Below are positions 10,301-18,292 of a DNA stretch of 64,000 nucleotides, piece after piece. This DNA comes from Acrocarpospora catenulata (GTDB lineage Bacteria; Actinomycetota; Actinomycetes; Streptosporangiales; Streptosporangiaceae). The stretch lies in assembly GCF_018476525.1 (NCBI RefSeq), contig NZ_JAHCST010000038.1:20042-84041 (forward strand), given 5' to 3'. A program made the translations under genes and the position numbers. The notes below the pieces were generated by a model. The model was not told the DNA's origin and ran no database searches. It saw only the letters and a list, made by a program, of their open reading frames with translations. Positions within the stretch are counted from its first letter, which is position 1, and each line of letters begins with the position of its first letter.

Positions 10301-10718
10301 CTCCGCCGAGCGGCGAGGTGCCCATGACGTTGCCGTGCCGGATGGCGTCGGCGGCCCGGTCCAGACCCGGGTTCTTGCCGTACCAGAAGCCGGTCACCCC
10401 GTCGTGCCGGCGGCCGGGGACCTGGTCAAGCAGCTGCGTGCCGGCCACGGCCGTGGCGGCCAGTTCCTCGTTGAGCCCCGGACGGAACACCACCCCCGCG
10501 GGTTCGAGGAACTTCCTGGCCCGTCCCATCTCCAGGTCGAGGCCGCCGAGGGGGGAGCCCTGGTAGCCGGAGACGAAGACCCGCGTGTTCAGGCCGCGCT
10601 CACGATCCAGGCGACGCTGTTCGAGCGTCAGGCGGACCAGCGCCTGAACGCCCGAGATCAGCACTGTCCCGTCCGCTGCCGCGTACTTGTCGTCGAGCGA
10701 CACCTGAAGGGGAGTCAT
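7305..10718 (-). CDS. Fused indolepyruvate-type 2-oxoacid ferredoxin oxidoreductase
   Basis: This 1137-residue single-chain enzyme is expected to decarboxylate aryl- or branched-chain 2-oxoacids to acyl-CoA with a 4Fe-4S/ferredoxin acceptor, as in the Ehrlich-type breakdown of amino acids. The N-terminal half is the pyrimidine- and TPP-binding IorA-like region (FVSGYQGSPLGG, GCPHNAST, GIGCHAMIALDG). The middle carries Cys clusters for iron-sulfur centres (VCEGCGDCGD and CLKGDCPSF). The C-terminal part has the IorB-like oxidoreductase gamma domain (GIGGTGVVTVSQIL) and the DUF6537 tail. ATG 10718 has AGGAGC 8 nt upstream, and the longer frame to 10817 is not needed. It is divergent from an Lrp/AsnC regulator, a usual arrangement for amino-acid-responsive control. 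Confidence 0.92.
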   Translation of the reverse strand: MTPLQVSLDDKYAAADGTVLISGVQALVRLTLEQRRLDRERGLNTRVFVSGYQGSPLGGLDLEMGRARKFLEPAGVVFRPGLNEELAATAVAGTQLLDQVPGRRHDGVTGFWYGKNPGLDRAADAIRHGNVMGTSPLGGAVAWIGDDPESKSSTVPSSCEPMCQSLSMPLLAPGSVGEIIEFGLHAVALSRATGLWTGLKILADVADASATVDLGAVRPDLPPPARANRGKPPTLVGAASLDAEHDMLTRRLGLAREYARAHGLNRVMFEARQAKLGILASGAGYAVVRRALADLGVDKAAMDHLGLRLIRLAMPYPLDHKDLATMSAGLDTVLVVEDKTPFLEGQLKQALYGSPWSPDVIGRDLLTARGTLGAADVAKALAACVDPDRLPRTAAVLTPAPQPRRQLPVVAARTPFFCSGCPHNASTRTADTTLVGAGIGCHAMIALDGKGRGAQIGITQMGGEGAQWFGLAPFTQDRHFVQNLGDGTFHHSGSLAIRAAVAAGVTMTYKLLYNDAVAMTGGQRAEGRLDVPTLTRSLAAEGVRRIVVTTPEPDGYRGVRLAPIASVRHRDDLPDVERELAGIDGVTVLIHDDRCAAEERRLRKRGTLPTPRAKIVINERVCEGCGDCGDVSTCLSVQPVETEFGRKTRIHQASCNSDLSCLKGDCPSFLLVEPRARRPRTVPELTVELTEPVMRFPDRAVLLRMPGIGGTGVVTVSQILQMAAHLDGLHAAGLEQTGLAQKGGPVVSDVRVSPWPIIGSIRATRGTADVLIGFDLLGAAADGNLATASPERTVAVVNTAVVPTAAMVTGRVAVPGTPDDALARIESATDRAGNLYLDTGGLSEALFGDHMPANLLLVGAAYQHGCVPVSAAAIERAIRLNGAAVEQNLAAFRWGRAAVLDREAVFRAAYPSAAPVEAAGSESLEEALAVRVADLTGYQNAAYAQTYAEDVRRVAALAVENAGEAAGARVGLAYARGLHKLMAYKDEYEVARLHLDPAEQARREREFGPGAVVSVLLHPPVLRALGMRRKIRLRRSAGLLFRGLRAARGLRGTALDVFGYAKVRRVERALITEYRDLMSQALARLTPATAEAVTEIAALPEAIRGYEDIKLARVADFHEQARTLLTQLNERMPATAM

Positions 10719-10875
10719 GCTCACGCTCCTGGGGGGTGGTACGTGTAAGGACCCCAGCACAGCAACGCAATATGGACATACGCAAGTATCTGGCCACAAG
10801 ATGCACACAAGACGCAAAAATCTCTACATTGACTCCAGAGTGGGCTCTTCTTCTTTGCGCAGAGGACGGAACATC

Positions 10876-11343
10876 GTGCCAGATGTGGATGACATCGACC
10901 ATCGGCTGCTGAGTTTGCTGCGCGAGGACGGGCGCCGGACCTTCTCCGAGATGGCGGCCGAGGTCGGCCTGTCGGTGGCCGCCGTCAAACGGCGGGTGGA
11001 CCGGCTCCGCGAGATCGGCGTGATCACCGGCTTCACCGTGCAGGTCGACTACGCCAAACTCGGCTGGGGCATCGAGGCCTTCACCGAGCTGCGCTACGCC
11101 GGGACCACGCCGGTCAGCAGGATCGTCCGTACCGCGACCGGCGTCCCCGAGGTGCAGGCGGTGTTCACCATCGCCGGTGACCAGGACTCCCTCATCCACA
11201 TCCGCGTCCGCGACCTCGGACACCTCCAGCAGGTCGTCGACCGCCTGCGCCGCACCGGCGAGGTCACCGGCACCAAGACCCTGCTGGTACTCGGCTCCTG
11301 GAAACGCGACGCCGCCGGACCCCCGCTACCGGGGGGCGTTTGA
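10876..11343 (+). CDS. Lrp/AsnC family regulator
   Basis: This 155-residue protein has an N-terminal winged HTH (DIDHRLLSLLREDGRRTFSE, then VAAVKRRVDRLREIGVI) and a C-terminal RAM/AsnC ligand domain (ALLGD-like VFTIAGDQDSLIHIRV). The GTG at 10876 follows GAGGACGGA and gives the standard MPDVDDID start. Its 157-bp divergent gap with the ferredoxin oxidoreductase makes it the likely regulator of that gene, with an amino acid or its 2-oxoacid as effector. That target is inference from position. Confidence 0.9.
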   Translation: MPDVDDIDHRLLSLLREDGRRTFSEMAAEVGLSVAAVKRRVDRLREIGVITGFTVQVDYAKLGWGIEAFTELRYAGTTPVSRIVRTATGVPEVQAVFTIAGDQDSLIHIRVRDLGHLQQVVDRLRRTGEVTGTKTLLVLGSWKRDAAGPPLPGGV

Positions 11344-11410
11344 GCATTGATGTGACTGGTGTGAAGGTCAGATTGGTAGCGGGCCGGTGACGTGCGATGA
11401 TGGCGGCGCA

Positions 11411-11956
11411 ATGTCAGCCACGATGCTGCTGAGAGTCGTCCGGGCCGCCGCCTTCGCCGTGGTCTCGGTCGTACTCGGCATCGGGGCGCACGTTTTCGCT
11501 GGTGGGGGCGTTTCCGCGGGCACTGTGGTGATCGCCCTGGTCGCGGTCTTCCTGTTCGCCGGTGTGCTGGCGGGGCGGGAACGATCCAAAGCGGTGATTT
11601 TCCCGGCGTTGGCGGCATCCCAGGCGGGGCTGCACGTGCTCTTCTCGTACGGGCACGGCGTGGAGCCGCTCGCGGCTCAGCACCATGCGCATTCGGGGCT
11701 GGGCATGCTGGTGGCGCACGTGTGGGCGGCCGGGATGACCGCGCTGTGGCTGGCGCGCGGCGAGGCCTTCGTGTGGGCGCTGCTGCGACGGCTGGAGAGC
11801 CGGTTGCGGCCCCTGGCCGTGGCGGTCGCCGATCCGGCGGACACCTCCAGCGTGCCGCCCATGGTGGAGCGGATCACGATCCCGCGTCCCGTCATGCTCG
11901 GCCATGAGGTGGGTCGGCGCGGCCCGCCGCCTTCTGTGAGCACCGTTACGGCCTGA
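11411..11956 (+). CDS. Small integral membrane protein near copper chaperone and DyP genes
   Basis: The protein has about four hydrophobic segments (AAFAVVSVVLGIGAHVF, VVIALVAVFLFAGVLAG, VIFPALAASQAGLHVLF and MLVAHVWAAGMTALWLARG), with His residues clustered between helices (SYGHG and AQHHAHSG). His-rich loops would suit metal handling, but this is inference. The ATG at 11411 is chosen over the upstream GTG at 11387 because it starts just before the first helix. It is followed 89 bp later by the PCu(A)C and DyP genes on the same strand, so a shared role in extracytoplasmic copper/heme chemistry is plausible. Confidence 0.7.
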   Translation: MSATMLLRVVRAAAFAVVSVVLGIGAHVFAGGGVSAGTVVIALVAVFLFAGVLAGRERSKAVIFPALAASQAGLHVLFSYGHGVEPLAAQHHAHSGLGMLVAHVWAAGMTALWLARGEAFVWALLRRLESRLRPLAVAVADPADTSSVPPMVERITIPRPVMLGHEVGRRGPPPSVSTVTA

Positions 11957-12045
11957 CCTTCTCAGGCCCACCAACCCCTGGATCAGGGGCGTTTCGGCGT
12001 GCGAACGCCGCCGAGTTCATCAGTGCTTGTCAGAAGGGCATTTCC

Positions 12046-12594
12046 ATGTCAACGCGCCATGCCTTCGCATCACTCGCGCTGGCCGCCGTCGCGGCGGCCT
12101 CCGCCTGCGGCTCGCATGGAGCCGCATCATCCGTCGCCGCCGCGGTGACGGGTCCGATAGCTCCGGTGACCTCCTCGTCCACGGCGACGGCCACCGCGCT
12201 CACCATCACCGACCCCTGGGTCAAGACCACCAAGGAGGGGATGACCGCCGCGTTCGGCACCCTGGTCAACCACTCCGGCACCGACATCGTCGTGGTGTCG
12301 GCGAGCACGCCGTTCGCGCCCAAGGCGGAACTTCACGAAGTCGTGAACTCGGGCGGCAAGACCGTCATGCAGCCCAAGAAGGGCGGCTTCCTGGTCCCCG
12401 CCCACGGCACCCACGTGCTGAAGCCCGGCGGTGACCACATCATGCTCATGGGCGTCACGAAAGAGGTGAAGCCGGGGGCGGAGATCCCGTTCACGCTCAC
12501 CCTCAAGGACGGAAGCACGTTCAAGTTCAACGCTGTCGGCAAGCCCTACGCGGGCGCCAAGGAGAACTACCAGCCGGGCGGCTCGCATGGTTGA
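12046..12594 (+). CDS. PCu(A)C copper chaperone, exported (probable lipoprotein)
   Basis: The 182-residue protein has a signal segment followed by Cys21 in an A-S-A-C context, a probable lipobox. The PCu(A)C copper site is clear: His97 (ELHEVV), Met108 (KTVMQ), His131 and Met133 (GGDHIMLMG). The family delivers Cu(I) to extracytoplasmic copper enzymes. Its stop overlaps the DyP peroxidase start by 8 nt, so the two are translated together. In Streptomyces a comparable chaperone/DyP pair serves copper delivery to a secreted radical oxidase. No such oxidase is in this window. Confidence 0.92.
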   Translation: MSTRHAFASLALAAVAAASACGSHGAASSVAAAVTGPIAPVTSSSTATATALTITDPWVKTTKEGMTAAFGTLVNHSGTDIVVVSASTPFAPKAELHEVVNSGGKTVMQPKKGGFLVPAHGTHVLKPGGDHIMLMGVTKEVKPGAEIPFTLTLKDGSTFKFNAVGKPYAGAKENYQPGGSHG

Positions 12595-13792
12595 ACCGAC
12601 CCCACCTCCGGCGCCGCGGTTCTCCCGGCGAGGGCTCATCAGGGGAGGGGCCCTCGCCCTCGGCGCGGCAGGCATCGGGATGGCGGGCGCCGGGGTGGCG
12701 CTCACCCAACCGCAGGACAGGACCGCCTCGACGGCGGCTGCGACGGGCGCCACCACCGAGCCCTTCCACGGGCCGCGCCAGGCCGGCGTGGCCACCCCCG
12801 CCCAGGCGCACGCGGTCTTCCTCGGGCTGGACCTGCGCGCCGGCGTCGACCGGGACGGCGTGACGCGGCTGCTGCGGCTGCTCACCGACGACGCCCGCCG
12901 TCTCACCCAGGGCAGGGCCGCCCTGGCCGACACCGAGCCGGAGCTGGCGGCGCTGCCCGCCCGGCTCACCGTGACCTTCGGCTTCGGCCCCGGCCTGTTC
13001 CAGGCGGCGGGCCTGGCCGCCCCGCCGTCCGTCGCGCCGCTGCCCGCCTTCTCCATCGACAAACTCCAGGACCGCTGGAGCGGCGGCGACCTGCTCGTCC
13101 AGATCTGCGCCGACGACCCCCTGACGGTCAGCCACACGCTACGCATGATCGTCAAGGACGCCCGCGCGTTCGCCACCGTCCGGTGGACCCAGCGGGGCTT
13201 CCGCCGCGCCGCCCAGACCGAGGAGCCCGGCCGCACCCAGCGCAACCTGATGGGCCAGCTCGACGGCACCGTGAATCCGCTCCCCGGCACCGCCGAGTTC
13301 GACCGCGCCGTCTGGAACAGCCACGGCACCACCCTGGTCCTGCGCCGGATCCACACCGACCTGGAGACCTGGGACGCCGCCGACCCCACCGCCAAGGAGT
13401 TCACCATCGGCAGGCGGCTGTCGGACGGCGCGCCGCTGACCGGTTCCCGCGAGCACGACGAACCGGACTTCCAACGGCTCACCCCGGCCGGGTTCCCCGT
13501 CATCTCGGAGTACGCCCACATCCGCCGCGCCCGCGTCGAGGACCCGGCCTCGCGGATCCTGCGCCGCCCCTACAACTACGACGACGGCCTCACCGCCGAC
13601 GGCGTCCCCGACACGGGCCTGCTGTTCGCCTCCTACCAGGCCGACATCGCCCGCCAGTTCGTCCCGATGCAACAACGCCTGGCCGAAGCCGACCTGCTCA
13701 ACGAGTGGACGACCCCGATCGGCTCGGCCGTGTTCCTGATCCCGCCGGGCTGCGGCCCTGATGGCTGGATCGGCGAGACGATCCTGACCTGA
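12587..13792 (+). CDS. Tat-exported DyP-type heme peroxidase
   Basis: The 401-residue protein starts with a Tat signal (SRRGLIRGGALALG), so it is folded with heme in the cytoplasm and then exported. The DyP motif GxxDG is present as GQLDG (Asp226). His311 (EYAHIRRA) is the probable proximal heme ligand, and Arg326/327 (ILRRPYNYDDG) is the probable distal Arg. It uses hydrogen peroxide to oxidise dyes, phenols or metal ions. It overlaps the PCu(A)C gene by 8 nt, which ties it to copper homeostasis, as for DtpA-type enzymes. It ends convergent to the CMD gene. Confidence 0.93.
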   Translation: MVEPTPPPAPRFSRRGLIRGGALALGAAGIGMAGAGVALTQPQDRTASTAAATGATTEPFHGPRQAGVATPAQAHAVFLGLDLRAGVDRDGVTRLLRLLTDDARRLTQGRAALADTEPELAALPARLTVTFGFGPGLFQAAGLAAPPSVAPLPAFSIDKLQDRWSGGDLLVQICADDPLTVSHTLRMIVKDARAFATVRWTQRGFRRAAQTEEPGRTQRNLMGQLDGTVNPLPGTAEFDRAVWNSHGTTLVLRRIHTDLETWDAADPTAKEFTIGRRLSDGAPLTGSREHDEPDFQRLTPAGFPVISEYAHIRRARVEDPASRILRRPYNYDDGLTADGVPDTGLLFASYQADIARQFVPMQQRLAEADLLNEWTTPIGSAVFLIPPGCGPDGWIGETILT

Positions 13793-13847
13793 AGGATGAC
13801 GGCTTTCGTTCCCGCTCACCGCGGGCCCCGGCTCTCTGGAGGGAGGC

Positions 13848-14417
13848 TCAGCCGGTGGGCGCGCCCACCGCGAAGACCGTCATCAGCTGGGCCAGCGTCC
13901 GGTAGTAGCCGACCAGCACGGTCAGGTCGATCAACTGCCGGTCGGTGAGCACCTGCGAGGCCGCCGCGAACTCCGCGTCGGTGACCGTGGCCGAGGTCAG
14001 CAAGGTCGCGACGAAGGTGGCGGCGGCGTTCTCGGCCGGGTCGGGGGAGTGGAAGGCGCCGAGCGAGAGCGCGGTCAGCTCGGGGCCGGTGAGTCCGGCC
14101 GCCCGGCCGACCCGCTCGTGCGCCCACCACTCGAAGGTGCTCCCCGTGGCGTGCGCCGTCTGCAGGATGGCGATCTCCCGGATCCGGGGAGTCAGGTCGG
14201 CGCCGAACCGGACGGCCGCGCCGAGAGCCTGCAACGCCAGGCCGACGCCCGGGGCGTGCAACATGATCCCGAACGGTCCGTGCAGCGAGCCGTCGGCGGC
14301 GGTGAGCGGAAAGTGTTGCACGCCCTTGGCCCGGTCTCCCCCCGCGATGGCCTGGTAGACCGCGTGCTGGGCCTCGTCCAGGTCGGCGGGGGTCAGCCGG
14401 GGCAGGCGCTCGGTCAT
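13848..14417 (-). CDS. Carboxymuconolactone decarboxylase/AhpD-like family protein
   Basis: This 189-residue all-helical protein has the CMD pattern (PFGIMLHAPGVG, PRIREIAILQTAHATGS, FEWWAHERVGRAAGLT). The CxxC thiol pair of AhpD is absent, since the position reads E-W-W-A-H. It is therefore more likely a decarboxylase- or lactone-acting CMD member than a peroxidase. It is the last gene of the minus-strand molybdenum hydroxylase operon, and its start overlaps the CoxG-like stop by 4 nt. A step late in the degradation pathway is inferred from position. Confidence 0.85.
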   Translation of the reverse strand: MTERLPRLTPADLDEAQHAVYQAIAGGDRAKGVQHFPLTAADGSLHGPFGIMLHAPGVGLALQALGAAVRFGADLTPRIREIAILQTAHATGSTFEWWAHERVGRAAGLTGPELTALSLGAFHSPDPAENAAATFVATLLTSATVTDAEFAAASQVLTDRQLIDLTVLVGYYRTLAQLMTVFAVGAPTG

Positions 14418-15034
14418 CGCCGGCGACCGAAGACGAGCCAGCCGAGCAGGAAGCCCAGCAGGACGCCCGCCGCCGCCTTGCCATACCGGTCCCGGAGCAC
14501 CGGGAGGATCAGCTCGGCGGCGTTGAGGCCGCCCGCCTCCGGTTCCTGCGGCGGCGGGGGTGGGGCCGCCGCTTCCCGGGGGGTGTCGGCGGGCACCAGC
14601 TGGGTGCTCAGGTTGCTGACGAACTGGCCGATCAGGCGGTTGCTGACGTCGGCGATGGCGCCCCGGCCGAACTGGGCCATCCGGCCGGAGATGTCCAGGT
14701 CGGTGTCGATCAGCACCCGGGTCCTGGCCGGGCCGACCGGTTCCAGGCGGGCGTGGATCCGGGCGGCGGCGGTGGCCTGCCCGCGGGGGTCCTTGCCGCT
14801 GGCGGCGATCACCGCGACCCGGGCCGCGTCGTCCCGGTGGTCGAACCTGGCCGTCCCGGTGAAGTGCGCGCCGATCGGGCCGACCTTCACCCGGACGCTG
14901 CCCAGGTAGGCGTCGCCGTCCCGGCCGTCCAGCCGGGCCCCCGGCATGCAGGGCGCGATGCGCTCCAGGTCGGTCAGGAGCGCCCAGGCCAGATCCAGGT
15001 CGGCGTCGAGTTCGAACTCGTTCTTGAGCAGCAC
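14414..15034 (-). CDS. CoxG-like SRPBCC protein with C-terminal membrane anchor
   Basis: The 206-residue protein begins with the CoxG/SRPBCC domain (NEFELDADLDLAWALL, CMPGARL, GPIGAHFTGTARF) and ends with a Pro-rich linker and one hydrophobic helix (AAAGVLLGFLLGWLVFG). CoxG-type proteins recruit CO-dehydrogenase-type molybdenum hydroxylases to the membrane or help their maturation. The gene lies 4 bp after the cyclase-family gene and overlaps the CMD gene by 4 nt. It therefore most likely tethers one or both molybdenum hydroxylases of this operon to the membrane, which would link them to the respiratory chain. Confidence 0.88.
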   Translation of the reverse strand: MLLKNEFELDADLDLAWALLTDLERIAPCMPGARLDGRDGDAYLGSVRVKVGPIGAHFTGTARFDHRDDAARVAVIAASGKDPRGQATAAARIHARLEPVGPARTRVLIDTDLDISGRMAQFGRGAIADVSNRLIGQFVSNLSTQLVPADTPREAAAPPPPPQEPEAGGLNAAELILPVLRDRYGKAAAGVLLGFLLGWLVFGRRR

Positions 15035-15038
15035 GGTG

Positions 15039-15872
15039 TCAGCCCTTCCGGCCGGCCAGGCCCTCGATGACCTCGTCGGCGCCGCAGTCGAAGAAGGCCA
15101 TGATCCGGCACGGGCACGCCTCGCCGCCCTCGATCTTCCACGGGAAGGCCCCGATGATCGCGCGCTGGTTGAGCACCGTCTTCAGGTCGCCGCCGACGTT
15201 CTCGGCGTGGATGCAGCCGTCCTGGAAGGCCAGGTGGTGCATGGGGAAGATATCGGAGGTGATCTCCCGGCCGGACATGTGGTGGGTGTAGGTGTACTCG
15301 CCGAAGAACTCCCGGTAGCTCATGCCCACGTGCTCCTCGAACTTCTTCAGCAGGTCGGGGCGCATGTTGCGGATGGTGGTGTTCATCGGGTGGTCGCCGG
15401 ACCCGGCGTCGATGCCCCACCAGGCGATCTCCATCTCGGCCATCCACCTGGCCAGCCGCGGGCTGCCGCCCGGGTGCATGGTGAAGTAGCGGACCAGGTC
15501 CTGCTTCTCCCGGCCCTGGTAGTAGTCGATGAACCCGGTGTGGATGATCAGGATGTCACCCTTGCGGACCTCCACCTTGCCGGTGATGTGCTCGGGCTCG
15601 ATGAGGTCCCAGTCGGACACCACGTCGGAGACGTCCACGATGGCCCCCGGGTGGATCAGCTTGGTCAGCGGCAGCGAGGCCATGTCCAGGCCGCCGTCGG
15701 TGCCGTGCATCGGGCCGTCCAGGTGGGTGCCGCTGTGCAGGGAGCTCTCGATCCGCTGCGAGACGATCTGGTTGGTCTGGAGGTTCTGGGTGTAGTACAT
15801 CTTGCCGCCCGGGTAACCGACCCAGCCGGGAGTGTGGATGCCCCAGGGGTGGGTCAGGTCGACGATCCGCAT
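15039..15872 (-). CDS. Cyclase-family metal hydrolase (kynurenine formamidase/isatin hydrolase-like)
   Basis: The 277-residue protein starts MRIVDLTHPWG and contains the family's metal-binding motif HSGTHLDGPMH. This superfamily hydrolyses amide or lactam bonds with Mn or Zn; kynurenine formamidase and isatin hydrolase are known members. ATG 15872 has ACGGAGCC 5 nt upstream. Longer reading frames through the preceding gene are shadows. It lies 89 bp downstream of molybdopterin subunit A. Ring or amide opening after hydroxylation is a reasonable role, but the substrate is not visible from sequence. Confidence 0.87.
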   Translation of the reverse strand: MRIVDLTHPWGIHTPGWVGYPGGKMYYTQNLQTNQIVSQRIESSLHSGTHLDGPMHGTDGGLDMASLPLTKLIHPGAIVDVSDVVSDWDLIEPEHITGKVEVRKGDILIIHTGFIDYYQGREKQDLVRYFTMHPGGSPRLARWMAEMEIAWWGIDAGSGDHPMNTTIRNMRPDLLKKFEEHVGMSYREFFGEYTYTHHMSGREITSDIFPMHHLAFQDGCIHAENVGGDLKTVLNQRAIIGAFPWKIEGGEACPCRIMAFFDCGADEVIEGLAGRKG

Positions 15873-15961
15873 GATGTGGCTCCGTTCAATGTGACTGATA
15901 GGTGTTCGATGGAAGTGAAATCTGATGGGCTGGTACGGCCGTTGACCGGGGTCACCGGGGG

Positions 15962-18292
15962 CTAGCCGAGCAGGCGGCGGACCTGGGCGGGATGGATGGG
16001 CACCGAGGTGATCGCGTTCGGCCGGCCCAGCGCGTCGTCCACGGCGGCGGCCACGGCCGCGGCGACCGCCGTGGTGCCGCCCTCGCCCGCGCCCTTCACC
16101 CCCAGCGGGTTGATCGGGCTGGGCGCGTCCTCGGTGATCAGGGTCTCGATCGGGGGGATCTCCAGGGCGGTGGGGATCAGGTAGTCCATGAACGTCGTGC
16201 AGAGCGGGGTGCCGTCCTCGGCGTACCGGAACTCCTCGTACAGCGCGCCGCCGAGGCCCTGCGCGACGCCGCCCGCGATCTGGCCCTCCACCAGGGTGGG
16301 GTTGAGCGCGCGGCCGACGTCGTAGCCGACGATGAACCGCTCGACGTGCGGCCGGCCGGTGCCCGGGTCGATCCGGACGACGGCGGCGTGCAGCCCGTAC
16401 GGGTAGGTCATGTGGTCGGAGTGGAACCAGCCCTCGGCGGTCAGGCCAGGTGATTCCCCCAGCTCGGCCGCGCCGGACGGGTCCAGCAGGCGGGCGATCT
16501 CGGCCAGGGTGAGCGCCCGGGCCGGGTCGCCGGTCACCAGCACCCTGCCGTCCGCCAGGCCGAGGTCCTCGACCGGCACGCCGAGGGTGTGCGCGGCCAC
16601 CCGGCGGGCCTTGCCCGCCAGTGCCCGCGCGGCGTTGGCGACCGCGGAACCGGCCATCACGGCCAGCCGGGTGGCGAACGCGCCCCGGCCGTACTCGAAC
16701 TGGTCGGTACGGCCCCGGACCACCCTGATCGTGTCGTGCGCGATGCCCAGCACCTCGGCGGCGACCTGGGCCAGCACGGTGTCCACGCCCTGGCCGACCG
16801 AGGACGCGCCGCAGGTCACGGTGACCGCGCCGGAGCTGTCCACCGAGACCCGGGCCCCCTCGTACGGCCCGATCCCGCTCTTCTCCACGAAGAACGCGAA
16901 TCCGAAACCGGCCAGCTCCCCGGCCGCCCGCCGTTCCGCGACGCTCCGCCGCACGCCGTCGAGGTCGAACTTCTCCCACACCTTCGCGCGCAGCAGCGCA
17001 TAGTCGCCGGAGTCGTGCACGAGGTGGGTGCCCATCGCCTGAATCGGCCGCTCGTACGGCATCGCCCCGGCCGGGATGAAGTTGCGCTCGCGCACCTCCA
17101 CCGGGTCCAGCCCCAGCTCACCGGCGATCCGGTCGACCAGGCGCTCGCGGGCGAAGGTGCCCTCGTACCGGCCGGGCGAGCGGTAGGTCCCGGCCGGGGT
17201 CTTGTGGGTCAGCCGGACCTGGGCGCGGGCCCGGAAGTGCGGGATGCGGTACGGCCCCGGCAGCATCGAGGCGGTCAGCGAGGCCACCGTCGCGCCGTGG
17301 GTGCGCACGTAGGCGCCCTGGTCCAGGACGAAGGCGGCGTCCAGCGCCTCGATCTCGCCGTCCGGCCGGACCAGGGCCCGCAGGCGGTGGTGCTGCCCGC
17401 GGGAGTGGTTGGTGGCCACCAGGTGCTCCTGCCGGTCCTCGATCCACTTGATCGGGCGGCGCAGCCGTACGGCGGCCAGGGTGACCAGGACGTCCTCGGG
17501 GTAGAGCTCGCCGCGCGGGCCGAAGCCGCCGCCGACGTGGGTCTCCCTGACCTGCACCTGCCGGGGCGGCAGGCCGCACATGGCGGCGACCGCCTCCCGG
17601 TTCCAGAACGGCACCTTGGCCGCGCCGTCCACGATCAGCTGCTGCTCGGCCTCGTCATAGACGGCCGCCAGGCCGCGGCACTCCATCGGCACGCCGGTGT
17701 GCCTGCCGATCCGGGCGTCCGTCTCGATCACCCGCCAGCCGGGTCCTGGGGCGGCGAAAGCGGCGTCCACGTCGCCGTACTCCACGGTGAAGGCGGTGGC
17801 CTGGGAGTCCTGCGCGGGCAGCTCGACGTCCAGGCCCGCCGCCCAGGTGGCCTGCTCGGCGTCGAGCCAGGCCGTCGGTTCCGCGTCGGCGTCCAGGTGC
17901 GCGGGCAGCGGGTCGAGGTCCAGCCTGACCAGCTCGGCGCCGTCCTCGGCCAGGTAGGCGGAGGTGGCGAAGACCACGGCCACCGGTTCGCCGACGTACC
18001 GGACGATCCGCCGGGCCAGCACCGGCTGCCGGTAGGGCAGCAGGTCGGCCAGCGGGGTCAGCCGGAACCCGATGGCGGGCAGCTCGGCGATGTCGGCGTG
18101 GGTCCACGCGGCCACCACGCCGTCCAGCAGCAGCGCCGGGGTGACGTCGACCGAGCGGATCCGGCCGTGCGCGATGGGCGAGCGCACCACCCGCATGTGC
18201 AACTCGCCCGGGCGGATGACGTCGGCGGCGAACCGGCCGGCGCCGCGCAGCAGCACCGGGTCCTCGATGCGCAGCGCCCGTGCCCCGATCAT
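15962..18292 (-). CDS. Xanthine dehydrogenase-family molybdopterin-binding subunit A
   Basis: The 776-residue large subunit has the substrate- and Mo-cofactor-binding architecture: an N-terminal ab-hammerhead domain (ALRIEDPVLLRGAGRF), GGGFGPRGELYPED, TYRSPGRYE, the cofactor-contact ASSVGQGVDTVLAQ, and near the C-terminus the catalytic-Glu block GVKGAGEGGTTAV. The CO-dehydrogenase form I loop (A-Y-x-C-S-F-R) is absent, so this is not a true CO dehydrogenase. The expected reaction is hydroxylation of an aromatic N-heterocycle or aldehyde. Its start overlaps the 2Fe-2S gene by 4 nt. It is one of two different large subunits in this operon. Confidence 0.93.
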   Translation of the reverse strand: MIGARALRIEDPVLLRGAGRFAADVIRPGELHMRVVRSPIAHGRIRSVDVTPALLLDGVVAAWTHADIAELPAIGFRLTPLADLLPYRQPVLARRIVRYVGEPVAVVFATSAYLAEDGAELVRLDLDPLPAHLDADAEPTAWLDAEQATWAAGLDVELPAQDSQATAFTVEYGDVDAAFAAPGPGWRVIETDARIGRHTGVPMECRGLAAVYDEAEQQLIVDGAAKVPFWNREAVAAMCGLPPRQVQVRETHVGGGFGPRGELYPEDVLVTLAAVRLRRPIKWIEDRQEHLVATNHSRGQHHRLRALVRPDGEIEALDAAFVLDQGAYVRTHGATVASLTASMLPGPYRIPHFRARAQVRLTHKTPAGTYRSPGRYEGTFARERLVDRIAGELGLDPVEVRERNFIPAGAMPYERPIQAMGTHLVHDSGDYALLRAKVWEKFDLDGVRRSVAERRAAGELAGFGFAFFVEKSGIGPYEGARVSVDSSGAVTVTCGASSVGQGVDTVLAQVAAEVLGIAHDTIRVVRGRTDQFEYGRGAFATRLAVMAGSAVANAARALAGKARRVAAHTLGVPVEDLGLADGRVLVTGDPARALTLAEIARLLDPSGAAELGESPGLTAEGWFHSDHMTYPYGLHAAVVRIDPGTGRPHVERFIVGYDVGRALNPTLVEGQIAGGVAQGLGGALYEEFRYAEDGTPLCTTFMDYLIPTALEIPPIETLITEDAPSPINPLGVKGAGEGGTTAVAAAVAAAVDDALGRPNAITSVPIHPAQVRRLLG

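Noticed and set aside
7365..10748. Plus-strand open frame of 1127 codons opposite the ferredoxin oxidoreductase
   Set aside because: Gly/Arg/His/Gln-rich composition with no domain. It is a high-GC antisense shadow of a gene with full domain support.
7305..15872. A joint indole/isatin pathway linking the indolepyruvate-type oxidoreductase and the cyclase-family hydrolase
   Set aside because: The genes are in different transcription units with a copper/DyP group between. The substrate of neither is fixed, so the link is speculation.
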